From Apus apus (taxonomy: Eukaryota; Chordata; Aves; Apodiformes; Apodidae): a stretch of DNA of 64,000 nt. The stretch is taken from the NCBI RefSeq assembly GCF_020740795.1, contig NC_067282.1, positions 143,330,858 to 143,394,857 on the forward strand. Direction: 5' to 3'. The translations under genes and the position numbers were made by a program. Of this stretch, positions 35,301 to 46,720 are shown piece by piece. The notes under the pieces were generated by a model that was not told the DNA's origin, did no database searches, and worked only from the letters and a program-made list of their open reading frames with translations. Numbering within the stretch: the first letter of the stretch is position 1; each line of letters starts with the position of its first letter.

Positions 35301-36469
35301 ACAATGAGATCTGCAGGCGCGCGTTTCGGCTGAAGTGTTTGCCTGCGGATACCTCCCCCTCCCCCATCACCTTCCGGAGAAGCTTATTGACTGCCTTTCT
35401 CTGTAGGGTATGGCAATCCAGGGAGATGGGACTGAAGGATATTACAAAACAAAATAAATGTAATAGCTTTCAGGGTTGCTGGCTTGCAGCGTGGGGAAGA
35501 CCAGGTGTTTTGAGACCCCTGTTTTAAGCTCTGCTATGGAAGGCCGGTGTTTGCCAGTGATTTTTGCTCCAGCCTTTCCGACAGGCATGGCGAGGTACGC
35601 GGTAAGGAGCGGCTGCTCAGCTTGTGTAAGAGAGAGACACCGGCAGAAGAGTCTTGTGATTGAACTGGCAAACCTGTTTATATAACTAGAGAACAAAAAA
35701 TATTTTAGAGGGGTATAAGTTGCTATTTCTGCTTTGGCTTGTCTTGAGTAGTGTGGTTGAAATTATTACAGAATGTGAGAAAACAGCAGGTACCGAATCA
35801 ACACGTCTTTATCATGTTTCATCATATGCTTCAGGAAAGAAGCTTCATAAGCTCCTACTATTGGTGACAACTAGAGGCATCAGCTAGAATGTGAGTGGTT
35901 TTCCCAGCACTAGCTATGCTTCAGAAGCCCATAGGAATGCTGGAGGTTGTTTTCCTAGAAGTTGTTATGAGGTTGACTCAACTCTTTCTAGGAGGTCTGT
36001 GGTAATGTCAGGCCTTTTTCTGCTCTTAACTAGCCTCCTGGGATAACTTAAAAATAGAAAAAAACAAACCCAGCTCATCGTGAATCCTGATAAATATTTG
36101 TAGTTCTTGCATTTGAGAAAGATGGGAGTAAAACTTGTCAGTAACATCAGAAGCTCCTTAACTGGGCTCTTATCACCCAAATTTTTTTAATTAACCAGGC
36201 GGTGTCCCAAAACATTTAGATAGACATTCCTGGCAGAGAATGCAGATTTGAGTTAAAGATAACTTTTATAGTACTGTTCACAGAATTAAAGCCATCACTT
36301 TCTCGATGGCTGTGCCACTGTAAAAAGTTCCACTGACTCTGAAAGCAAAGGTTTAGCCAATGTCCCTAGGTGGTTCTAATGGTGTTTATCAGGAACTTTT
36401 AGTTCAGTCTTCATGTGGCTCACTGCAGTGAGCGGAGTGGCACTTCAAAGTTTAAGGATAAAGCTCTTG

Positions 36470-37320
36470 TGATTGACCCCCTCCTTTCCTCTGCTCAGCA
36501 GCTGTAGTTCAAATGCTATGCATCCACAAGAGGTATGTGCATCAACAGGCTGTACAGTAGCCTGCAAACTGTACAGGACATTCAAGCAAACATGGCTAAC
36601 ACAAACTGCAAGGACACACTGTGGAGACTGACTGAAGGGAAATGCAAAGCTCTCGGGGGGGGGAGGGGAAAGAGCTGTTGATCTGTGATTTGTAGTGTGA
36701 TTTGGGATCACAACTGGCAGTAATTGTGCATAGGTAAGGCAACGTTTCCCTATAAAAGCTGATCTCGGAGCAGAGCTGGCTGAGGATCTCTCTTGTGCGG
36801 TACCATCTTCCTGGCCAGGGTTGCTTGACCATATGACATTGCCAGGGGCCTTGACTGCAATTGTGAGTGTCATATGATTGTGATCTTTGCTACTGTTAAA
36901 TTTTTGTGCATCTTTATCCAAGAAAATCCCAACAGAGTTCAGAAAGTCAGATCTAACAAAGCAACTATTAGTGAATATTTAGATGCTTCATAGATACATG
37001 CTTATTGGTAACCTCAATGATTATTTTCATTCCCTTCCCACTGGACCCCAGTGGATACTCTCTTTTATTTACCAACATTGTTCTCTGGACATGGGTTTGA
37101 TATTTTATGTATACCCACATAATGAACAGGTAGGCAGCAGTAGGGTGGTTGAATCTGGGTATTGCACTGGGATGTTGGAGGAGAACTCAGACATGGTAGC
37201 CTGAACAAAACTGGTTGTTGTCTGGGCATCCTTTGGACGTTCAGATCACTTATTGAAAGTTAACTGCGTCTCAACAGCCTGAACCTTTACCAAACCCTTC
37301 TAAGTAGGCAGGTAATCACA
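36470..37320 (+). repeat. 0.85-kb LTR-like repeat W, copy 1
   Basis: Near-identical over most of its length to 55416-56236 in direct orientation. Contains CCTATAAAAGCTG (TATA) near 36750 and begins TGATTGACCCCC, ends TAATCACA. No clear target duplication. Confidence 0.75.
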
Positions 37321-38465
37321 GACCTCTTTGTAGTTAAAACAGTATTTTGGTTATCTTTTTATTTTTCAGGAAGTGATCTATTGTCTGATGTTTTGGCAGG
37401 GAAAAATGTTACATCACACTTCATATCAAGTCTGGTATGAAGTGTTTTTGTTTCTTGCTTAATAATAGCTAAAACTGTTTCTCCAGTTCATTGGTCTGCC
37501 AGGTTTTTGAAGAACTTTTACTTAGTTACTGCAGTTCTGTTCTCTACTTAAAACATAAAGGCTCTTTTTGTTCCTTCTTCCTTCCACTCTGCAACTAAAA
37601 TAATTGTAGATCAGTAAAATATTCTGATCTGCAGGAGGCTATCCTCTAAGCACTGGCTTTTTAAAAACCATCAAGTTACTGACTTATGTCAGTAACTTTC
37701 TGCAGGCAAACATGTTTTTATAGTATTTTTTTGTATGTTCCTAAAAACTACACAAAACATTTTTTTCCCCAGCTCTATTGTTTGCTTTTTTTTTTTTTTT
37801 TTTGTGAGGAAAGATTATCAAAAGGGTCCTGTTGTGTCAATATATGTTCATCTGTTGAACTAGAGGTGTGATGGTGGACCTTGCCAGGTGAGGGTTTGTG
37901 CTCCTCAAGCTGTCCTTCTTGCCAGGTCTTTTGCTTGTAAGGGAGTAGCTGAGCTGCTCACTAGAACCTTCTGAGCTGTCACCTGGGTCTGCAGACTTTT
38001 GACTGTGCGTTACAAACAAGGGAAGTGATTTCTTCAATCTTGTATATGCTGAACTTGCTCAGTTTCGTTTCCTGCAACGATGAGCAACATACTGGGCTGG
38101 AGATGTGTGAGTGTCACAGTGTTTGTGGTTTCTCCTGGTCCTAATCAATGTAATAATTAACCTGTTAGTTCGATGTTGAGCCTTTCTTCTCTTGTTGATG
38201 ACTAACAATCAACAGGTGGGCACAGAAAGGAGATCAATGCTCCTCAAGTCATAATTTAAAAGGAGTCAGAAGGGAAGGCTCAAGACAGCAAAGAAAGAGT
38301 GGAGGGTGTAGGAAGCCAAGAAGGTGCCATTCAGCTGTCTTAGTTCCTAGATCAGCTTATGCTTTGCTAAGTCTGACTGTGAAGGCTTGGGAGAAATCGT
38401 AGTGTGCTCGTGGCTCTTGAGAGGACGGGGAAAAAAAAAAGGCAAGGAAAAATTATGAAAACACA
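37321..38465. other. Intergenic, nothing recognised
   Basis: Contains a T homopolymer near 37784-37803. No gene or repeat boundary seen. Confidence 0.5.
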
Positions 38466-39734
38466 TGTTATGGTTGTTAGTGTTAGGTGATTGCTTTTCT
38501 TTGCCTTTATGCACTCCGGTGTGAGGAGGACAAAGCCCAACTAAAAGCTCACGGGTCGAGACAAAGGACAAGGAGGGTTCTTCACTGATTAAGGTCCTGG
38601 GCAAAACAGACTGAACTTGGGGAAAAAATAATAATTTAATTTCCCACTAATCAAACGCACACAGGACACAGAAAACACACAGAGCAGGGCTTGCATGTTA
38701 CCCCACCCTTCCCTTCTTCGTGGGCCGAAATCACTTTGTTCCCGGTTTCTCTCCCTCCTTCCCCCCAGCGGCACAGGGGGACAGGGGGTGGGGTTTAGAG
38801 TCACTTCACAGGCTCAGGAAGAAGGATTCCTTACGGTCCTTCCCTGTTTCTGTGAGAAACGTTTGTCGTGACAATGAGCAGGCCCACACAGATCCTTCAG
38901 CGAAGCACAGTTTATTTACATTCTTGCAAGAATGGGTGACCTAAACAAGTAGGCACAGCCATAGGAAGGTGAATAACGGTTTATATTCCCTATTCCCGAC
39001 GCAAAGTTCCCTGTTTCCCCACTGGCTGGGTACTCCAGGGTTTACAGCCTATCTGACGCTTCAAATTATCCTGTAAGTTTCCTGCCCCTGTTTACACATA
39101 CCATTCTAGTGGTTTACTTTTTACCTTGTAAGGTAAAATTTTGACCTTTCTTGCCCCCTTGGCTGTCTTCCCAATTAACAAATCTGGTGTCATCCTGCCC
39201 TGAGGAGCAATATAGAAGTGACTTTGTTCGGTCTTATCTTGGGCCATAAATCCTTCCTCCCCAGATGGAGTCCAATTCACTCCCTCAGTTTCTTGGGCCA
39301 TAAACCACTCCAGGTGTCCTTGGAATGTGCAGATATCTCACTTATCTCAAACAAACTATTATATTCCTAACACTAGGAGATATATATGAAAAAAACAAAC
39401 CCGACACTATGTTTCTAACACTAGAACGCAAAAACAACACTACATTTCATTTCTAACACTTCCCCACGGGGTCCCTCCCATGGGAGAGGGTCCTCCACGA
39501 ACCTCTCCTTCAGGAGTCCTTCCCCCTCTCCAGCTCAGCTCTTCTCCTTTAAGTGCTCCTTTGCTCAGGTCTTATCTCAGTTCTTTCTTATGGTAATTAC
39601 AGAGGCACATCTATTGTCCCTCTAATGGCTCTCTCCTTGGCTGGGTTTTGGAGCAGGGGGAGTTTCTCAGCTTCCTACGGGAGCCTCTCCTGGGGCCCTT
39701 ACCCCGCTACCAAAAAACCCGCCAAACCAAAACA
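38466..39734 (-). repeat. Solo LTR (same family as 29.76 kb) carrying a nested LTR
   Basis: Inverted relative to 29761-30743 and sharing its two end blocks, but with an internal deletion. Bounded TGTTATGG...AACA (plus). Interrupted at 38851-39458 by another LTR. The right flank is a CR1 3' terminus. Confidence 0.7.
38851..39458 (-). repeat. Nested solo LTR with 4-bp target duplication
   Basis: 608 bp, minus-strand reading TGTTAGAAATG...TTTCTCACA. TATA-like GAATATAAACC near 38980 and AATAAAC near 38910 (minus). Flanks TTTC and CTTC are an imperfect 4-bp duplication. The older LTR sequence resumes exactly on both sides. Confidence 0.8.
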
Positions 39735-39795
39735 GGTGGTTGGATCTAGATGATTTTTAAGGTTCCTTCAAAACCAAACCATTCTATGATTCTGC
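39735..39795 (+). mobile_element. CR1 3' terminus
   Basis: GGTTGGATCTAGATGATTTTTAAGGTTCC..CCATTCTATGATTCTG, canonical CR1 3' end. Confidence 0.85.
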
Positions 39796-39843
39796 TTTCC
39801 CTTCTATAGGAGCAAAGACCAATAACAAGCTCCTGCTTTTCCA

Positions 39844-39892
39844 GGGAGTGCTGCGCATCTGTCAGAAGAGATGCACTAACACCGTGACTGAA
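39844..39892 (+). other. Candidate host exon
   Basis: A pyrimidine-rich acceptor CTCCTGCTTTTCCAG at 39829-39843 and a consensus donor GTAAGTGG from 39893 bracket 49 bp. An alternative acceptor (TTCCCTTCTATAG) near 39809 would give an exon of about 83 bp. One frame of the longer form is open (KTNNKLLLFQGVLRIC...). It lies 5 kb downstream of the CpG-island donor, in the same direction. Confidence 0.3.
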
Positions 39893-41088
39893 GTAAGTGG
39901 TCGTTTTTTTTTTTTTAAAAAAAAATAATTGGAAACAAGGGAGCGATTACCTGTAATCTGGTTCATCCTGAATTACCACGAGTAGCAGTATCAGAGCACA
40001 TGATGATACGGAAATGAGGAAGAAAATGGCACTTGGGGGAAAATGTAAACTTCTTAACCTGACTTTCCTTCTCAAAGTATTTTGTAGCTGTACTTCATAT
40101 TGTTACAGCCACAGTTTTTTGAAGGACTCTTGTGCCTCACTATTGCTGACAGGGAATGGATTTTTGCTTTTTCACATGTTAGATTGCTAGGCACTACTGG
40201 GATCGTTCTGACTATTGTCTTTCTGATAAACATGAGAGTTCTACGTTCTCAACAGTCTCAAAACTGCAAAGGACAGTGAAAATGTAAACCAAAAACATCT
40301 GGAGGATTTATACTAGGAGGAATTGCAAGGAAGACCATTTAATGAAAGGAAGTGTGATAATGTAACTTACAGTATATGAGAAAGTTCTCAAATCAGCACA
40401 GAAGAAAGGCATTTTCACAGCTATACTTTTTTTGACAAAACACTCGTGTGATCTTGAGGCTAGTAATATGCCACGTTGCAGTTATAAATGGTCTCCATAA
40501 AATACAAATATGATAAAGAGCTCTTGTAGCATGTACTGGTGAAATATTACTGTTGTTTCTGTGACTGAAATTCAATTCACTTCTTAATTTGCACTTCAGC
40601 TGGTATTCTGTACTTAGACTGCAAACTTTCCTCCAATTAGTCATTAGGTGTTGAATGATTTTTAGAGCAACACTTCTAAAAGGAGGTACAACTACTGGAG
40701 ATGTCATTTCTTTAAATGTGCCTTAAAACTTGTGCATATATCTCCAGCTCCCTACGTTTCATGGTTGCTCTGCATTTCACAGTTGTTTCCAGAAAGTGAT
40801 AAGTAGAAATGTCAATCTAGCATTAGGGGTGTAGGTATGTTCCAAATAGTGTAATTCCATTCAAGGAAAGTTATATCTTTTGGACTCTGGCTTATCACTA
40901 GCTGACCTCTTCCATCATAGTGATAAAACTAAAAAGCATGTGCTATAGATACACACTTACAGGTATATATTTCAATTACGTACATAGAGACAAAAATATT
41001 CCCATTTAAAGGAGTCTGATGCTAGTATCAGAAAAGCTTTGATCTGTAAGTTTCTGAATAAACTATTAGGATACATTAATTTGTATGA
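39893..41088. other. Intergenic or intronic DNA, nothing recognised
   Basis: No repeat or exon seen. Confidence 0.5.
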
Positions 41089-41092
41089 CAAA

Positions 41093-41588
41093 TGTTATAG
41101 ATTGTGTCCCAATAATTGACAGGAACCAGTCCAATTAATCAAATTGGTTTATTAAGCAAGCGGCAGCAAGCAAAACAGCGCTGGGCGGCCGGGGAGTCTT
41201 TGCTCCGCCAACGGCGCGCACCCACTTCCCGAAAGTAGCTGATTATATACTCTTCTGGTTCCCGTATATGTGTCAATCCTGGTATACTTTGTATCTCAGC
41301 GACGTATTGCTAGAGGATCGGTCTTGTCCCACCTCCTGATGGTCGTGAGGCTGAAGGCTCCTCATCTTTATCAGTGTCCTATGGGTGAACCTTTACAGCT
41401 TATCGCACAGCTTAGCTCTTCCCTTTGAAGTGTTAAAGAACACCAGATGCCTGTGATTTAGGTATTGAGGTGTCAAAGCACACTAGATATCTTGTGATTT
41501 AAGTATGTGAAGGGTCAAAACTTTGTAATTTTTCACCAGCCTTTAAGAAAGCCTGATTTGATTAACAAACATAATTTTATTTATTACA
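41093..41588 (-). repeat. 3' LTR of the mini-provirus
   Basis: Minus-strand reading TGTAATAAATAA...CTATAACA. TATA box complementary to 41242-41249 and AATAAA complementary to 41148-41153, about 95 nt apart. Confidence 0.95.
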
Positions 41589-42571
41589 ATCCCCCCTTTT
41601 TCTTTTACCATTTTGTTCATCAAATCTTTGGAGTTCAGCGTAACTTAAAGCTAATGTTTCTTCCATTGCCGATTCCTTATCTAATGGCTCGTATTTAGCC
41701 CTGATAAGCATTAAATGGGCAGCTTCCAGCCTGCCCTTTACAATTTCAATTAATTTGTTCAATATACAAGGACCAAATGTTAATCCCAAAATTAATAGTA
41801 TCATAGGTCCCGCGATCGTAGACAATAGGGTAGTCATCCATGGGGAATAATTGAACCAAGATTCATACCAATTTTGCTGTGCTTCTCTTTCTTTCTTTCT
41901 TTTTTCTAATCCTTCTCGTAGTTTTGTCATGGTGTCTCTAACTACTCCAGTGTGATCTGCATATATGCAGCATTCCTCATCTAGAGCAACACACAACCCC
42001 CCTTGCTGTGCAAACAATAAGTCCAGTCCTCGACGGTTTTGTAATGCTACTTCTGATAAGGATCTCAGGGAGGCTTCTAAAGCACTAATAGATTTCTCTA
42101 CTTTTTCTAGGTCTTCATCTACAGCTGCTCTAAGGGAATTGAATTGTTTATTTTGTTGAATTAAGGAGGCTGTCCCTGTACCGACTCCAGCTACACCTAA
42201 AGTTACCAGCGTGGCTACTGTTAGGGCTGTAAAGGGTTCCCGTTTATTCAAATGGTGTTTTGGGACTGTTTGATATTCATAGGCAAATTCCTCTGGGTGA
42301 TATATAATTTTAGGAACTATTAACACTTGGATACAATAATCCTGGTTTTCATTGAATAATTTCAGCGATAAGCAAGGAGTTACTCCAATGGAGGAGCAGA
42401 CCCATTTGGTATTCTTTGCTGGTAATAACCAGTCAGCTGGTGGCTTCCTATTCAAGGGGATCATAGCTTTACACAAGTGCTTCTTATTGTGGGGCACATT
42501 CCCAATGCACCTCCCCTGCCCGCTTACTTGAGCCAATGTAATTCCCTGGCTCTGACTGGTTTCCTTTTTCC
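41577..42571 (-). CDS. env: Partial gamma-type Env, open reading frame of the mini-provirus
   Basis: Open from the LTR junction to TAA at 41577-41579, which lies inside the 3' LTR. The N-terminal SU with signal peptide is missing and no early in-frame ATG is seen (first Met after the Cys-containing segment CIGNV..KAM), so membrane targeting as an SU-TM precursor is unlikely. Present: the SU C-terminus, an LNKR junction (lacks the Arg at P4 of a classical RXXR furin site), fusion peptide, [13 protein letters not shown]6CC (CVALDEECC), membrane anchor and a tail with YAEL. About 320 codons without a stop. The tail lacks the Cys cluster of the Env at 3595-5547. Confidence 0.9.
41589..41607 (-). 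promoter_or_regulatory. Polypurine tract of the mini-provirus
   Basis: Minus-strand AAAAGAAAAAGGGGGGAT immediately upstream of the 3' LTR. The env frame reads through it (KRKRGD). Confidence 0.92.
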
Positions 42572-43067
42572 TGTTATAGATTGTGTCCCAATAATTGACA
42601 GGAACCAGTCCAATTAATCAAATTGGTTTATTAAGCAAGCGGCAGCAAGCAAAACAGCGCTGGGCGGCCGGGGAGTCTTTGCTCCGCCAATGGCGCGCAC
42701 CCACTTCCCGAAAGTAGCTGATTATATACTCTTCTGGTTCCCGTATATGTGTCAATCCTGGTATACTTTGTATCTCAGCGACGTATTGCTAGAGGATCGG
42801 TCTTGTCCCACCTCCTGATGGTCGTGAGGCTGAAGGCTCCTCATCTTTATCAGTGTCCTATGGGTGAACCTTTACAGCTTATCGCACAGCTTAGCTCTTC
42901 CCTTTGAAGTGTTAAAGAACACCAGATGCCTGTGATTTAGGTATTGAGGTGTCAAAGCACACTAGATATCTTGTGATTTAAGTATGTGAAGGGTCAAAAC
43001 TTTGTAATTTTTCACCAGCCTTTAAGAAAGCCTGATTTGATTAACAAACATAATTTTATTTATTACA
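42572..43067 (-). repeat. 5' LTR of the mini-provirus
   Basis: 496 bp, identical to the 3' LTR except one CpG-type transition. Directly abuts env-derived sequence; no primer-binding site follows. Confidence 0.95.
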
Positions 43068-43071
43068 CAAA

Positions 43072-46052
43072 TATGATTCCTGCTACTAATGCCTTTTTCC
43101 TGTAAGTCTTCTGATTTTGTGTTAAAAATTGCTTTCTCATGCTTATGACTATTAGTAAAAGTGAACATAATTTTTCCCCTGAGGAGTGTAGGCAATAATT
43201 GCTTGGCTGATACCATCAAGCAGTCAAATACAATCTTGAACATTTTGTTTTGTTCTGATCAGTGACTTCTCTTGCTGAATATGGTATATTGCTTGGTATG
43301 GTGGAGAACTAGAATTTTAAAACTCCTAGTAAAGTATGGCTCTTCCAAATGCCTAGACTCCATGGTGCTTGCAGAAAATTCACTTTTTGTCTTTCAGATT
43401 AAGCTCTTTGAGTTCAGTTTAGATGCTGCCTATGACAAACTCAGATTTTTCTGTATCTAGCACTTGAAATTGTTGATATATGGCATGGTGTTTGTATTAC
43501 CTCCTTCCTGGTGAGAAGAATGGCTTCTTTCCTGCTGCCCTTCTGGCTGTCACCACCATCCCTGTGACTCTTGTGGCAGCGTTGCCAGATGTGATCCTGT
43601 AGCTTCAGGAGTCTGAATCAGGCCTGTTCCCAAGAGACAAGGAGTGATTTTTCCTATTTTTTAAATTTTTTCTAATGCTATCTCTGAATAGGTTTTAAAA
43701 TGGAATTGTATAATTGTAGTTTCTCACGTTGTTAAGTGCTGGCTACAAGAAACGCTATTTGAGTACAGTCTGAAGGGTATTAAATAGTTCTGCAGAGTGT
43801 AGTGTGCAGGTCTGTACTGTCAGGCACACGCAGGAGTTATCAGCTGTTGTCTTATGAATCATATTCAGCATAATCTGGAGAAAATTGACCAGGATTTTTA
43901 ACAGTTAATAATTTTATTGACTGATTTTGTGTATGCAAGTGATGCATGAGTATGTGAGTATTGGGTCATAGACTTTGCTACTAGTGTGTTTTTGGTTGTG
44001 TATTTTGGGCTTTCCTTCCTCTCTGGCTAGAGCAGCTTGAAATTACTCTTGCACACCCACACACATTGGCATAAATCCACTATGGGAAAATACACACCGA
44101 AGTCCCTTTACTTGCGCTTGGATCTCTTGCACACCCCTGGTCTCTCCAGTTGCTGACTACGTATGTAGCCCTGTGAGTGCAGGTCATTTTCCAGTTGCTG
44201 GCACCCAGACTTCCCTTGCACACCAGTCTCTCCATTTGCTGTCACTGAGACCTCCAAGCCTTATGGTCTTTCCTCCAGGTGTTGGCACTCTGGTCAATTC
44301 AGTTGCTAACCTTAAAACTATGAGCCCCTGGTCAGGTAAGCCAGGTCCCAACTGGACCTTGCTTAAGTGTGACCAGCCCCTTTAATTCTCCCTACCTATT
44401 TCCCTCTCTTTTTGTTCTTACATATTCCGCTTTTCCCTAAGCATTTCTTAAGTCTTTAATAGTCCTGCCATTCTGCCACAAATACCCTTATTGAAACATA
44501 ATTTTTCAGATTTGTAACATTAATATTTAAATTGCTGTGACTGACACATCAATGGAAATGTGGAAAAAAGCATCAGGAGAAATACCAGACTGAGAGTTAA
44601 AAGAATGGCCTGTGTTGGCAGTGAAAGAGCACCATTTCCAGGACACTGTTTGCCAGCAATAAAATTGGGGAATGTGTTGAGTGGAAGGTTATGTGGAAGG
44701 TGGTGAGAGCACCTGCTCCACTAAGGGTATTTGCTCAAGGACCTGTTCAGTATAAATGGGGCTGGTAAGAGGGAAGGAATAAATAGAGGACAAACAATAC
44801 TGGGGATAATAAGAAGCAGCAAACCTCATCAGCTGTGCTAATTAAGAAGTGTGTGTGGGATGTGAGAATGTTTATTTTACAAGGCTGTCTGATCAAAGAC
44901 CTTGTCAAAAGGGATTATAGGGAAAAGAGGGAAACAAAGAGAAGTTAGATAGATAAACCTGATGGGCAAATATGAAGGAAAGAAACAAACCTTGACAGTC
45001 TTCCTAATAGATGGGCCATTGAGAGCCTGTAGGCAAACCTAGACTTTTAAGCTGATTATGTTGCAAACCTGGGAGTCTCAGGTGTGTGTGGGAGGAACAG
45101 GATGGTGAAACTATGCAGAGGGGGAATGGACAGAAGAGGGTATGTATAAAAGGGGCCAGTCATGTGTAAACTGTGGCTGATCAGGAGGTCTGTCTGAGCC
45201 CTGTGAGTCAGTCGTATCTTCTTAAGTCCTTAACTATCTATGTAATCTCGCTCTCTGTGCCCTGTGTGTGAGTGCTGCAAGGACTAGGTGCCGTCTTCTT
45301 AGGAGACCAGAGTGAGTTGATAACAGGGCTCGGAAGTGGAGTCAGACTAGAGGTTTTGGCATCTCTGGGCCATTTGTCCCACTGACTTTCTGTCTGAAGG
45401 GCCAGCTACTGAGGGGACAGATGTGAGTGGATTTGATGGGATCAGGCTGGGGATACAGGTCCCCCTGGCCTGCAGCGCTAGCAATTGGTGCAAGTGAGAT
45501 CCTCAGCAGGGTGAATGGAGTGAGTGGGGGGCTCAGTGCTTGTGGCTGGATGTGGAATAATTACTGGAAGTGATTTAGAAATTAAACTTCACATTTTATG
45601 GCAGGGTACAGCACTGAAGAAACTCTGAGGGTGGAATGTGGCTGATGAGCAAAGATTTTGCACCATGGTAGTTCGCCAGGCATTCCTAGATGTTGGCAAC
45701 ATCAGGGGAGCTTGGTGTGGTCTCTTAAGAGAAACTGCATGGGGGATTGAGTGGAGTGGAGACACCGTGGCCAGACTATGTGGTAGCACAGGGATCTGAA
45801 GGTACTATGGAACAGATAAGCTGCATATTTTATACCCTGAGTGAACAGTCTGTCACTTTTTGACATAATACCATCCTTTAGGTGAACTTTGCTCATTATA
45901 ATGTCATTATAATACCAAACCACACCTCCATCCTTAAAGCTACCTGCCTCCAAGGTGTGACCACCCTTCACTGAACTTGTGCTCTGAGTATTTCTTGTCT
46001 ATTCCTTTAAACACTAAGTGAGAAAATTTTAGTCTAATCATGACAAAGGTAG
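43072..46052. other. Intergenic, mostly unrecognised
   Basis: No gene. GTATAAAAGGGG near 45144, with AGGTGCCGTCTTCTTAGGAGACC near 45290, suggests an old LTR at about 44.8-45.4 kb, but I cannot fix boundaries. Confidence 0.4.
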
Positions 46053-46720
46053 TGTTGTCCCAAAAGTGGGGTCCATCACCTGGTGTGCAAGAAGCCAATC
46101 CACACCCAGAGTCAAGATACTTTTTTTAATACCCAGTTCTGTGCAGAAAAGGTAGCAGGGGGGTATTCCACAAAGCAAGCTCAGTTTCCCAAAACACAAG
46201 TGCTATTTTTATACCCCAAAATGTGAGAAAGAGCTTTATCTCTAACATTATTCTGTCATTCACACAATTGGTCAACTCATTCTTTGCTTCCATTTGAAGT
46301 GGCAATGCTTAAGAATTTCACTACTACCACTCAAAGAGTAAGGGGGTTATTGTTAGTAGGTTTCCCTCTAGCCTGTGGGTGTGTATCTTGGTATGCTCAT
46401 AGCTCATTAATATATGAATACAGTGATTTCAATTACTCAGTGTTTTACCACACAGTGCTCAAGGCTGTAAGCAAGATAGTGCTCCTTTTCATCCCTTTCA
46501 TCTGTCTTACAGGCCTGTCTCAAGGCCGGGCTGTTGACTACTTGGGGCATGTTTTTCTGTAACTGGAATATGGTTTTGTCTACCTCTTACTGTTTCCCTG
46601 TTATCTAACCCCTGTTTTTATTTTGTGTGTCCCCTAAGTGCTATTTTATGTTAGATTGTTTTTCCCAAATGTGATATTTCCCTCCCAAATGTTATACATT
46701 TCAATTAATAACTGACATCA
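46053..46720 (-). repeat. Solo LTR (family of 31.5 kb)
   Basis: 668 bp, inverted relative to 31484-32146 with matching ends and middle (TATAAAAATAG near 46210, ATTAAAAAAAG near 46125 on the minus strand). Flanks GTAG and GTAT are a near 4-bp duplication. Confidence 0.78.

Larger units (their letters stand above)
41089..43071 (-). mobile_element. Young mini-provirus: LTR - env (partial) - LTR
   Basis: Two 496-bp LTRs (41093-41588 and 42572-43067) in direct orientation flank only 983 bp of internal sequence, entirely env plus the polypurine tract. CAAA target duplications at 41089-41092 and 43068-43071 prove one integration event. I found one base difference between the LTRs (C at 41212, T at 42691, a CpG site). 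Gag, pol, primer-binding site and most of SU are missing. A gamma-type relative of the provirus at 1-6088. Confidence 0.95.

Noticed and set aside
34252..35370. 372-codon minus-strand ORF and other long ORFs in the GC-rich block
   Set aside because: Extreme GC content removes stop codons; the translations are low-complexity Pro/Ala/Arg/Gly on both strands. Best explained as CpG-island composition.
36445..36921. 158-codon minus-strand ORF
   Set aside because: Falls in repeat W. The second copy (55.55-55.82 kb) keeps only part of the frame and differs by indels, so it is probably not coding.
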